DNA of 64,000 bases from Sweltsa coloradensis (lineage: Eukaryota; Arthropoda; Insecta; Plecoptera; Chloroperlidae). Below the pieces are notes generated by a model that did no database searches, was not told where the DNA came from, and saw only the letters and a list, made by a program, of their open reading frames with translations. Location: the NCBI GenBank assembly GCA_024449915.1, contig JAMZAV010001725.1, positions 186,001 through 250,000 of the forward strand, given 5' to 3'. Position numbers and translations under genes: made by a program. Within the stretch, counting starts at the first letter, position 1. Each line of letters begins with the position of its first letter. This document shows positions 11,056 to 22,800 of this stretch, in pieces.

Positions 11056-14000
11056 ATGACTAGCATCGAGTGTCTGGTAGGGCTGATTTGCATCCTGGTG
11101 GCTTTGACTTCTGTTCGGTCTGAGCCTACACCAGAGCAACAATGTCCATCACTAACGAACACTGCACTCAAGTTCTCGCTGAACAGCCGTAGAAATAGCA
11201 CTGGGTTCTGGATTTCGCAGGTAACCAAAATGCATTATTTACTAGAATTATAATTATTTAGGCAGTGTGAGTATTAAAATAATAATTATTAAAAGTGTGC
11301 GTCAAAAACAATATTAATCAAGCCAACAATATTTACTAAATTTTACCTGGAAATGTATTCAGTATAGGTACAGTAAGTAAGTCTTTTGTGTCGCCTTTTG
11401 ACCTATATCTCTATAGTCCAAGAAAAATGACTGTAAAGTTAGCTAGATGATCGATTAATTATTTGATTAGGTCCAAATATTAGGTAAGTTTAGGACCACC
11501 GAGGTCCTTTTTTACATCCAAACTTAAAATCTAATACAATTTGCTCAGACTATATTTTGTTGGTTGGCAAAATACTACATACTAGTACTGCACTACAAAA
11601 TGCTAAACTGAATTTTAGAGTGACGGTAGTTCATGCACATCTTATTCATTCAGTTTAAATGTTAATAGAAAATAGTTACACGATAATAACAACAGAATTT
11701 TGAGGATATGTGAATTTTGATTTATATTTAAGATGTAGGAATACATGTTTTAGGTTGTTGTGTCAGATTTAACACGTAATTTTTGTTAAAGGGGTATTTA
11801 ACCGCTAAACTCAAAAAAATATTTCATTCAAGCTAACTAGTAATGAATGTAGCAATCAACAGAAAAATTATTGGGGCCACCATGACCTCCCAAAAAATTG
11901 TCAAACATGACATTTTTCGAGCTAGGACCCAACGGCAAAAATCTCCCATAAGAAATAACATGGGGACGATCTTTATGCCCCGTGACCTTGGAGGATTTGG
12001 ATCCAAAAAAATATTGGTCATTATTGACGCACTCGACAGCCTTTTCTGTAAATTCTCTATATTTTGCTTTGTAATTTGGGCAAGTAGTTCGGTCAAAATA
12101 TGCTGATAACCAAGATGGGGTGTGATTTTGGAATGCATATTTTTGCGTGTTTGAGGGTATATTTGGCCACAGTTTCAAGACACGATGTTATAAAGGAGCA
12201 TTTTAGATTGGTACTATGCTCTAGTATCTATGTGGACCAAAAAAGAAGCAGGTTAAAGCCGATTTAGGAAATTTTCCATAACACCAATTTTCGCCAATTT
12301 CTGGATAAAAAAAAAATCTTGTTAAATCACAGTTACAAGATATAATTTTTTAAACGGTCATTTAAGTGTAGTATTGTGCTATAGATCACGTGGTAAAAAA
12401 TATGTTTTGGGGTTTTTGCCCCTTTAACAAATTTAAAATAAACATTATTTTCTTAATTTTTTACCATCTTAATCCTACAGATAAAATAATCAACAACTTT
12501 CTTTTAAATTAAACTTTTGGACTTACCATTAAATAAATCAAATAAACGCAATATTGGGTAGCATCGGCAACTTTCTTACGACAACAATGAAAAGTTAAAT
12601 AATATCTTATATTATCGGATGAGCGTAGCGAGCGAAGCGAGCGAAGCGAAGATTCCATTTCACTACACTGGAGAAAAAAATCCGGAATGTTTTTTTTTCT
12701 TTCTGTATTTTTGTCTGTCTGTTTACACGATTCCGGTTAAACCGATACTCCAATTGCAAAGAAATTTATTGAGGCCTTTGAAATCTCTGAACTTAGAACT
12801 GCTCACGTTTTTGAGCGCCATCGAAAATTATTTCTCACAAAAATCGCAATTTTACGATTTTTTTTCGATTTTTTGAAAATTTATTTTACTTATAACAACT
12901 ACATGCTTTATCCGATTTTAATGATTTTTTCACAGAACCTTAATTTTATGAATTAAGATATTCTTGTGAAATTTGAGCGCTATCGAAAATTATTTCTTAA
13001 AAAATCCCATTTTTCGATTTTTTTCTTTTTTAAATTACGATTAATTAAAAAAAAAGTTTATTTTTTATTTAATTTAATTTAATTTAAAAAAAATTGAACA
13101 TATTAATAATTTTTTCACAGAACAACAGAAAATCCGCATAACACATGGCAGCTCAATGCACCAATTACGCTCATCCAACAACGCGGCGGGACTTAAGCGT
13201 TTTCCTAGTTATAATAAAAGTCAACCATTTTAGGTTGACCATACTGACTCACTGCGAGATCAACGCTTGACATGGCAAAGTATTATGCAAAGTATAATTC
13301 CAATATTATTAATGATTACTTCACGGGGTATATTGCCTATTTAATAACAATATACAGTCTTGCATTCTCGTATTGTCACAACTTGTTGAAACAATAACCA
13401 TACGAAGTAAGAATACAAGAGTAAAAAATGTGTAGAATCAGACGCATAGAACACAAGTGTACTTCGTTATACTGGAAATTCGTTAATAAACAACGCTGTT
13501 TATATTAATGGCAAGATTATTGAAAGCAGTCTGTTAAGTCCAAAACCGTATATCACCAACATTTTTTAATGAATATTTATGCATAATTGGATGAGCGAAG
13601 CGAAGACTTCATTTTCACTGACCCCCAAAAATTTAGCTCGGGTGTTTTTTTTTTTGTTTTTTTGTTTTTTTGTTTTTTTTGTTTTTGTTTTTTTTTTTTT
13701 TTTTTTTGGTTTTTTTTTGTTTTTGTTTGTATTTTTGTCTGTTTGTTCGCTCTCTACGGGCAAACGGCATATGCGATCTTGATGAAAATTTGACAGGACC
13801 TTCGAAATCTCTGAACTTAGACTTGCCACTTTTTGGTACAATCGAAGAAATATTTCTCATGAATATCGTACTTTTACGATTTTTTTCGATTTTTTGTGCG
13901 ATATTTTCATGCCATTTGGGCCAATTCTGACAAAACGGGTGGGGCTACAACGTTCATATTATACATGGACATTAAGGTTATAGTGATGTAGTACATTTTG

Positions 14001-17000
14001 AAAGAAAAAGTTGAAAAAGTTTGCCAGAATCTATAGAAATAAAGCTTTAACATAATTTTTTTGATTTTTTGTACGATATTTTCGTGTCATTTGGCCAATT
14101 CTGACCAACGGGGTGGGCTTTAACGTTCATATTATACATGGACATTAAGGTTATGGTGATGTAGTACCTTTTAAAAGAAAAAGTTGAAAAAGTTAGCCAG
14201 AATCCATAGAAATAAAGCTTTTAATATAAGTTTTTTACGGTAAATAAAACCAATTGACAAGAAACAATAGAAACTTGACAACAATCACCTACAATGCGTA
14301 GACAACAAAACAAAGCACTTGCAAAAGTAAGGATATCCCACGCAAACTAAAAACTTTAAAAGCTCATCCATCAACGCGGCGGGACTTTAGCGTTTTCCTA
14401 GTCCTAATTACTATCATCTATGTAGAATGTTGTTAAAAACTATTTTGTTTGTGGTGGTTCTCAATTCATTCTATATTATTTTTCTTTAACATGCTTATGA
14501 AATAAATTATTACCTTTGTTCTTTTGAACGAGGTTTGCTGAAGTCTGTATCTTTGTAAAGCATAGATTCGTCTGCTCCACAATATGCGATTTATAATTTG
14601 TCATAATGTTGCTTTAGATTACATTCGAGAATCAGGGAGAAAGAACTCGCCCTTCAGATGTAAAAGAAACACCCCCTTGGTTAGTTGGGGTGGAGCAGAA
14701 TGCAGTGGCGTGCGGTGGCATAGAATCCGCCGTGCAAGTCAAGATAAATGTAGCAGGTGGGGTTCATCGACCTATTACCTACATAATTTATGTACTAGGA
14801 AAACGCCAAAGTCATGGAGTGTGTGAGCCATGTTTTGAATACCTGGTATCATCCCCTTTTCTCCCACTATATCTTATACTGGATCTAGACAGCGTTGGTC
14901 TTTCCTCCCTAGCCTATCATAGGCTTAAGTGGCGCATTTTGGCCTTTTAGTTGACGCGCCCTTATAACAAATAAACTTAAACCCCAATCATTTATAGCCT
15001 ACCTATATATCAATCAACTTGTATGCAGATGTTCCCGTGTATTAAACACATGACTCGCTCACTCGTCTAACAACGACTTTGGCCTTTTCCTAGTCTAGTT
15101 GGATAAGGCGCCCGTATACCCGGAATCCACTGTTCGGGAAAGATTTGATAATTTATTGATTGTATTTAAAAAATTATAAAACATGTTTTGAAATGCGTGT
15201 ACACAGTGTAGTCTATTATCTGTGATAATTCTAAGGAAAACATAGCCAGTACGAAATACGTGTAAAGATGGCAAGGTTTACTCAATCTCTGAGCAGAATT
15301 CGATACACCTAGGTCACATGCATGCAATTGTTTCAGCCTGACAAATAGCAAACAAAAAATATTTTTTAAAAACAAACCCGTTATCGTTAAAATAATTCCA
15401 GACTATTTTTCAATTTATTATTTCTTGTTTGTTTACAGCGCAATGGATCTAGTTAATTTTGTCAGCAGTACTCAGTTAACTCATACTGGATGTCTGTTTA
15501 AAATTTCAGCGCAATCTGTTCAGCGTTTCGAATTATTTTTACAATAAACACACGCACACACATGCACAGAGTAACATTATAAGCGCCAATTATTTTGAAT
15601 TGTAATCCTCATTCGTTTCGCTCACTATAAATCTGTGTTAGTAGAATCTGTCAGTTGCATCGCATCTGAGAAAGGTAAAATTAATTCACTTTGTTAGTGT
15701 TTTTATTTTATGACTGAAGTTCATTGTTCGTTTGTTGATGTGTATTCAAAATATAATAAATAACAAAACAAGTTTTCGTCAAGTTTTAAGTTATAATGTC
15801 AAGAATGGATATTGAAAAAAAATAGGGAATAAATTTTGAACTGTGTCTGGAAAAAGAGGAAATCGTAAATATATTATGTGAACTGCATAACAGTAGAAAT
15901 ATAGCTAGAAAGTAAATTCATGCAAAATCTAAATATTGTTGTAATCAGGATTAGGTAGTTTAATAAATGAATTTCTATAAACGCATTGAACCAATCAACA
16001 TCAATCTTCTTTCAAACGATGTGTCAATCGATATTTTAGTTACTCCTTTGTAGCCCATACAAGGTACTTACAATATCAAAATGTATTAATTCTGGATAAA
16101 GTAATGTTATTGCAAATGTCTCTCTTTCTCTAGTGCCTCCACCAAAGGCTGGTCCAGGATATGACCTGTTTCCTGGCTTTGGCTACTACAAGTTCCACCC
16201 AGTAATCACTAACTGGGCGCATGCTAGGGAAGTATGCGCGGCAGAAGGGGCCCATCTTGTTATTATAAACACTGAAAAAGAGGCGGAAATTGTGACGACA
16301 TTGTTTCTGAGACATCCTACAATTAGTAGCCCTGCTACTGATAACTGGGGATGGGTGGGAATCCGTGAAACAGGAACTAATGGAAAGTACTTTACTGTAT
16401 TTGGTAAATATTATTTTTTCTAATAATAACTTTTAGATAATTATACCTAAACTTCAAGGATTATGAGCGGAATAAAGTTGAAAATAATTACATAACATAC
16501 AACAATGTACATAATTTTAAACGCTATGAAAATTCTTACCTCATTTTTTATTCTTTTAATGATGAAATTACCTGTTGTTTTTAACGCGTATCTTATTTTT
16601 TTGTCAAACATGTGCGAACATTACTGCCTACCATCCAATAATGACAGCTAATGTATTATCGTGTTTTGTTTGCAACTCATTTGCACACGCATGTTAAAAG
16701 TAATATATTTAGACACTCACAATAAGAAGATTTACATAACATCAAATAGAATAGAATACAATTGGTATTAATTTATAACATTGTTTCAATAAATAATATA
16801 ACAATGAGAAAGTTTTAAGTAAGCATTATTCCGATTGAAGGATAATGTTTTTCTGGATTTTTCAATCGCAATTTGTCGTACAACCCTCAACGTTATCACA
16901 TTCACGATTTAATTTAATCGCATAAATTCAATATGGGGATTGCAACTATTGTATTGTACTATTATAACCATACGTTTGACTCGCAATACTTTTCCCCTAG

Positions 17001-17320
17001 CAGATAGTAATATCATCCATGAGTTATATATAGCCTACTCAATGATAGTAATGCACTAAATATGACTGCGTACGATCTCTTTGCTGGTGGGCTATGAGCA
17101 TGAAAGCATACATTATTTACAAACATTATTCGCTTATACATAATTTTTGTTCTCAGGAGACCCACTTGCACATGTCGTCAAATTCTTCCATTGGGTTCCG
17201 ACCCAGCCGAACGATGCTGGATCCAACGACTGTTTGGTTGTCACTAGAAGTGGCACTACATACGAAGATTGCCCTTGCACTAATGGTTACCCCTTTATAT
17301 GTGAACAAGAACAATGGTAA
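11056..17320 (+). CDS. CTL-3: secreted C-type lectin, hemolymph LPS-binding-protein type (4 exons)
   Basis: Exons 11056-11220, 14618-14756, 16134-16403 and 17157-17320 join in phase to 245 aa. The signal peptide (CLVGLICILVALTSV) and N-terminal module (KFSLNSRRNSTGFWISQ) are nearly those of CTL-2. Exon 2 has one Cys (VACGG). Exon 3 encodes GYDLFPGFGYYKFHP, EVCAAEGAHLVIINTE and WGWVGIRETG. Exon 4 encodes FFHWVPTQPNDAGSNDC and EDCPCTNGYPFICEQEQW, then TAA. The pocket triplet is QPN, between mannose- and galactose-type motifs. Exon 4 has an extra Cys (EDCPC). Intron 1 holds a TTAA-MITE and two Helentron-like elements; intron 2 holds an unusual twin-ended element and a candidate internal promoter. 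The exon 2 donor is a weak GTGGGG. Confidence 0.9.
11786..12427 (+). mobile_element. TTAA-flanked MITE (family M1)
   Basis: The ends are TTAAAGGGG and CCCCTTTAA, i.e. a short AGGGG inverted repeat next to a TTAA target duplication, as in piggyBac-like MITEs. A minus-strand copy, split by two other elements, lies at 45761-48005, and a diverged copy at 36863. Short ORFs inside are not conserved between copies as protein. Confidence 0.75.
12617..13208 (+). mobile_element. Helentron/HINE-like element, family A
   Basis: GGATGAGCG start with AGCGAGCGAAG repeats, CGCTCATCC subterminal inverted copy, hairpin AACGC...GCGTT and CCTAG end before T. Interior closely matches the copies at 3423 and 24313. 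Confidence 0.75.
13589..14401 (+). mobile_element. Helentron/HINE-like element, family A, with internal tandem unit
   Basis: GGATGAGCG start and AACGCGGCGGGACTTTAGCG + TTTTCCTAG end. A long T-rich tract follows the 5' end. The interior carries two ~170-base tandem units (CAACGTTCATATTATACATG in each); such central tandem repeats are typical of DINE-1/HINE-type elements. Confidence 0.75.
14795..15093. mobile_element. Unit with two outward-facing Helentron-like 3' ends
   Basis: The left edge reads CTAGGAAAACGCCAAAGTC, the reverse complement of a Helentron 3' end. The right edge reads GACTTTGGCCTTTTCCTAG in forward orientation, again followed by T. The ~260 bases between are not palindromic. 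Confidence 0.5.
15094..15625. other. CTL-3 intron 2, middle
   Basis: No exon or repeat recognised; AT-rich. Confidence 0.4.
15626..15674 (+). promoter_or_regulatory. Candidate internal core promoter and leader exon in CTL-3 intron 2
   Basis: TATAAAT at 15626 is followed by TCAGTT at 15651; the distance is ideal for a TATA box and an arthropod initiator. The putative transcript reaches a donor-like AAAG|GTAAAA at 15674/15675, upstream of the CRD exons. If real it would drive a CRD-only transcript. Unsupported by other evidence. Confidence 0.3.
16404..17156 (+). other. CTL-3 intron 3
   Basis: AT-rich; no element recognised. Confidence 0.45.
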
Positions 17321-17877
17321 TCAAGTGTTCGCCCTACAAATCTTGTCTCGGTACACTCTGATGCATCACTACCTCGTTTTCAACACTACCCCGACGTTTT
17401 GCGAAAATGTACAGTATGTCTTTTGAAAAACACCATTATAACAATTGAATCAATCAACAGATTAATTTTCAATTCTGTTAAAGGTACAAAGTGTTACGTT
17501 TACTCCTACCCACGCAAAACGGTATGTGACAATATATGCCTATAATAGTAATGGCCAAAAGCATTGTTAAAAATATAATATAATAATAATATAATTATAT
17601 TAATGAGCAAAAATGTTACTTGCATGCACATATTGGTAAAACAATTTGATTAGATATGGAATTGTGGATGTACATTAGTGAAATTATTATCAAAAAATAG
17701 TTTGATTATGAATGATGTTTTTTATTATTTTACCAGACTTGTTGATCGTCAATTATCGAACTATGATGTTGTGTATTTCACCGAATTTTACAGGTTATGA
17801 TTATAAGTGAAATTTTCTGTTCACACTTATGAATGAAAATCTTATGTTTACTGCACGGTATAAGTATTAGCAACGAT
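17321..17877. other. Downstream of CTL-3
   Basis: No gene seen. No AATAAA stands within the first ~200 bases after the stop, so the poly(A) site of CTL-3 is uncertain. Confidence 0.4.
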
Positions 17878-18010
17878 AGTGTTGGCTCGAGCGTTAAGCG
17901 CGTGACTCTGATTCGGGAGGTCTCGAATTCGAATCTCGTCGAGACCGGCAATCCTGACTGAAGCTAATTTCCAAAGTTTTCCTCAGTCGTTTAAGTAAGT
18001 AACAAGTATT
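17878..18010 (+). mobile_element. tRNA-derived SINE (family S2)
   Basis: A tRNA-like head (TTGGCTCGAGCGTTAAGCGC; B box GAATTCGAATCTC) is followed by the body CCTGACTGAAGCTAATTTCC ... CCTCAGTCGTTTAAGTAAG. A minus-strand relative is at 23535. Confidence 0.55.
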
Positions 18011-18864
18011 GGCGTATTAAGAATTAACTCCTTAGAAATAGGTAGACTAATACTAACGAGTTATTAAAGTTCTCTTTTCCAAGTTTAGATTTATAAATGT
18101 CACACCAATAAAGCAAAAACAAATTGTGAAATATAATGTGTTTTTCAACCACCTTTTTCCGAGACACCTAACATTTAATTAATAAATTCTTTCAGTGTTG
18201 TTAAAAAAATAAAATATAATAAAAACCTAAATCACTATATCCGTGACTTCATATTCTTTGCAATGCTTTGCGAAATTGATTTGCATTTTCATTATATTGG
18301 CTTTTCGAAAAAAAAACAGTACATGAAAATCCAATTTTTTCAAGCTTTGCAAGGATGCAGTAACGGAATGGTATTTATGTATTTATCTTGCGCAAATGTA
18401 CAGATGGATGCCTAAGCTATTGACATTTATCTAAGATTTCAGTATTGTTGAGTGTTTAAAATGATTGGACTTGATAAACATTTTTTGTATGTTTTGCTTC
18501 ACATTATTTTCTAAAGTTCAATTTCTACATAAATACAATTATTTTGTTTAAGAAGTATTTATTTGTATGTTGCTACCAACCAACAATATAATAATGTACA
18601 AAAACCCTAATGTCCATAACGCTTCATATTCAAAAAAAAAAAAAAATTAACTCAGTGAGATCCAATATTAAACAACGTAAAAAATACATCAAAGATTTAC
18701 ATTCTCAAAAGTCATTTTTGTAAATATTATATTAAAATACTTCGAGATGTTTCTGAATCCTTGCCGAGCTACTTTTATATTGTAATAAATAAAAGTTAAA
18801 AATTATGTTAAATTTTCCTTAATTTATTTGGATGCAGTCAAGGGGATGAAATGATTTCTTGTTG
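18011..18864. other. Intergenic AT-rich sequence
   Basis: No gene or repeat recognised. Confidence 0.4.
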
Positions 18865-19491
18865 GATGAGCGAAGCGAGCGAAGCGAAGATTCCATTTCA
18901 CTACACCGAAGAAAAAAATCCAGAATGTTTTTTTCCCTTTTTTCTGTATTTTTGTGTGTTTGTCTACACGATTCTGGCTAAACCAATACTCCAATTGCAA
19001 TGAAATTTTGTGGAGGCCTTCGAAATCTTTAAACTTAGAACTGCCACGTTTTTTAGCGCTATCAAAAAAAATATTTGTTATGAAAATCGCAATTTTACGA
19101 TTTTTTTTCTATTTTTTAAGTATTTCTTCAACTTATAACACCAACATGCTTCATTTGATTGTGATGATTTTTTCACAGAAGCTTTATTTTATGAATTCAT
19201 ATATTCGTGTGAAATTTGAGCGCAACCAAAAAATTATTTCTTATAATAATGGCAATTTTGAGATTATTTTTATTTTGTTAATTTCTTCGATTTATAGCAC
19301 CAAAATACTTTATCCGATTGTAATAATTACTTCGCAGAACCTTAATTTTATAAATTAATATATTCGTGTGAAATTTGAGCGAAATCGAATAATTATTTCT
19401 TATGGAAATCGCTATTTCACGCTTTTTTCGTTTTTAAACAATTACGCACATCCAACAACGCGCCTGAAAAAGCTTTTGCAAAGCTTCCTAG
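18865..19491 (+). mobile_element. Helentron/HINE-like element, family A, AAGCTT-ended subfamily
   Basis: GGATGAGCG start; near the 3' end CATCCAACAACGCG, then AAGCTTTTGCAAAGCTTCCTAG-type hairpin with arms AAGCTTT and AAGCTT and a CCTAG end before T. The element at 61757 carries a related end on the other strand. Confidence 0.65.
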
Positions 19492-19774
19492 TAAAATATA
19501 CGCCCCAAGTAATTAAGTGAAACCATTGCATACCAAGAAGTTATGATCGTTTACATGTTATTTGGTTAACAGCATACATACTTGTACTAAGCATCTGCCA
19601 TAAACTTGATTTGCTACTAGACTGGTTTAATAACTTTGTGCGCCATCCTGTAAGATAATAATTAGGAACTCGGCAATAAATCAAACACATAGAATGTAGT
19701 CTTGTCAACAAGTTGAGTCAACAACCTGCGCCAACAAAGTTGATAGTGTAACGGGGTTTTACACGTCAGATTGA

Positions 19775-19780
19775 TATAAC
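19775..19780 (+). promoter_or_regulatory. TATA-like box of CTL-4
   Basis: TATAAC at 19775 would place transcription start near 19805. That makes the upstream in-frame ATG at 19805 unlikely to be used and favours ATG 19868. Confidence 0.3.
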
Positions 19781-19867
19781 CTTGAAGTAGCTGTTGTTCG
19801 AAAGATGAGTATGAAAGTACTGCAATTCAACTTTTATGATCACAAGAACAGAAACACTATTCCAAGT

Positions 19868-22800
19868 ATGTTCTCTTTAGGCGTTGTTTTTGCATGTTGT
19901 ATAGTAACTGTTTGTGTAGGTGGGTGCTCAGCACAATCGCATTCTGTAAGAGACTCGAAATGTCCTGAATCAAAAGTTTCAACTGTAAAACTTTCGATTA
20001 ATTCTCGTCGTAACCAGACTGGCCATTGGATAGCAGAGGTTAGTTGCACTATTTACTTACTACCATGTGTATCCAATAACCACGACCTCCATTTAAAATG
20101 TTTGTTTGTGTGTGTTTTTTTTTTTTATGAGACTGGGCGTCAAGAAGTCATGGCTAGCTTTACTCAAACATGACATGTACATATCTGGCACCTCCAAAAA
20201 CAACGTAATGTGGATTGGAAAAGTTATTGCTTAACGTCTCATATTAAAATGCACTTTGGCTATTCGAGACGATGAGTGGTGATAGATGAGGATGAAGTAT
20301 GAATAGAAGGGAGGAGGGGAAACCCGGTAACGGCACGTAGCCTACTCCTTTCGAAAAGTTACCCAGGGGACCAACGGCTCAACGTCCTATCCGACAGGAC
20401 GGTGTAACCTTGACAGTCATATTAGTTCCTCCACTAACCCGGAATGCCGAGCAGACGTCGAGGAGAACGAAGCCGTTACACAAGCTCTCGAACACTCCAA
20501 CTGCTCTAGCCAGCGGTATACGTGAGTTTCAGGGCTTGCGGTCACCCACTCTACCCCTGACCACGCCCGAGGTTGCTTAACTTTTGTGTTCGAGTGGGAA
20601 CCAGTTAAACGACCTCGGCTAAACCGCTGGCTAACGAAATGTGAATACCTGATCGTAAACTTGTATTATTGTATCCCTCTTTAGTTAGGCACATCAGTGA
20701 ACAACGTTATTTGAATCGTGAACAGAAAGGCATTAATTTATTTTTCTACATTTCTTCGACGGTATGTTATTGCTGCTCTCTCTTTTGGGTGCTCACTAAC
20801 CTGTTCTTGTTTTCATTTTATTGTATTTGTTATTATTATTTATTTTCGATATGTCAACACAAAATACATATTATTGGTGGCAAGAGTCAAGCAATGCCAA
20901 TTAACACAATGTGCCATACCACCAGTTTAAGATCTGAATATTAAATTTATCAGCGACTTTATAAACAGAAACAATATATACATCTTATGCCATATACTAC
21001 AGTCCTACAATACAACAAATATAAAAAATATATATTTCGGTGATGGATTAGTAGATGTAATGAGTAAGGCAATTTATACATTTTGTGAGTTTGTAAGTGG
21101 GTGCATCCGTGCATCTGTTTCATACGTTTGTGTTCAGTGACTGTATAGGTGTGTGCGTGTGTGTGTGCGTGTGCGTGTGCGTGTGCGTGTGCGTGTGCGT
21201 GAGCACCCGACCGGCAATATGGAGACCCGAGTTTGACTGATATGTTTTTTTTTTAATTTCTGGATTGATTTCCTTTTCCACATAAGCGAGTGAGTGTTTC
21301 CGGACAAATCAAATTGAGAAATTGCAACATATAAATGTTATTGAGGTGGTAAAGCCTTGTTTTGTTTCTTCTCCCATGCAAGTACGAGCTGCAGCATGGA
21401 GAGCAGCTAGCCAGAGGCAGATCCGTGGGACTAGACACCGTGCATACTGCAACGACGTGTGAACAAGAAGAAATCATTACCATCAGAGCAACAGTCACAG
21501 GTGATTATCATGTGCATAGCATTTCACAATATAAGTTTCTTACTTGAAGTGGTCAAGTCTCTTCTTAATCGCGATTTCAATCCAGGCTTGGTGTAAAAAA
21601 AGTTTTAAATGGTATAATTTTGTAGTTTCCCTTTTTTGCTTTTGCTAAATTTGTCCTTTTTCCTGGTAATATATTTTGTGTATTTTCATCTAGATAATTT
21701 CTAAAAGTAGATAATTACGTTGTGTTATGCTAAAGTTTATAAAACGGATATTTCGTTATGGGTATTCGAACAACATGCATGGGCGTTCAGTGAAATTTAC
21801 TTTTACATCATTATTGTTCTCTATTAGAAGAAGAATTCATTTTATCGTTTTATTTTATTTGTTGATATATAATTCAAAACGATAAATTATTTTGGAAATT
21901 AAATAAGGCATATAACAATCACAAATTTCATTATTAATGATCATATTTTAGTATTGTTAATTTGTAACCTAAATTATATTTTTTTGTATAATTTGGTGTG
22001 TTGTACTGTTTTCCAATACACACGAATTTTAATTTTAATTGAGATTGATATAAAAGGACAAAATTCTTGTACCTCGTAACGTCTTAATTAGTTAATTGAT
22101 AAACTACAGAATTTGTTTTAAAAAAATGACTTGTTAAACAGGTGTCTCTACATTTCGTTTTTATATCAGGTCACGTAAGTTTCATGCTTTTAATCTACAC
22201 AGAAAGGTATGTATTTAATTCCCGATCTCATCTGTTGCAGAAAATATACCTGTTTCACAAGATTCATTTAAAATTATCACAATATGAAATATATTCTAAT
22301 ATGTATTGCGGGTGATATAGCCTGTTCAAAAGTTATTTATATTGACTTTTTGTACATTTACACAGATAATCAGAAAATGAAGTTGGAACAGCTGGGAATT
22401 ACTTTGGTATTTTTAAAAATAAATATCCTTGGTTTTATTTATTATTTGTATTGTGATTTATAATAATGCGCTTAGGTTAACAATTACGGCGTAAACCAAA
22501 TGAGTTGAAAATGTTTCATTAAATGTAATGTATGATATGTTTAACACTTCCAGCCACCCCGCAGAAACCCACCCTCCAAGGCTACGAGCTGTACCCTGGT
22601 GTCGGGTCCTACAAGTTCCATGCTAACTTCTCAACGTGGCAGTCTGCGCTCGACGTATGCGCACGAGAAGGGGCGCATCTTGCCATGACTAACTCGGAGA
22701 AGGAAGCCAACGTATTCCAGGCTTTGTTCTCTCGGTATCCCAAGATTGAAGGAGCACCTGCAGTAGATCACAACAACCACGCATGGTTAGGGTTTTGTGA

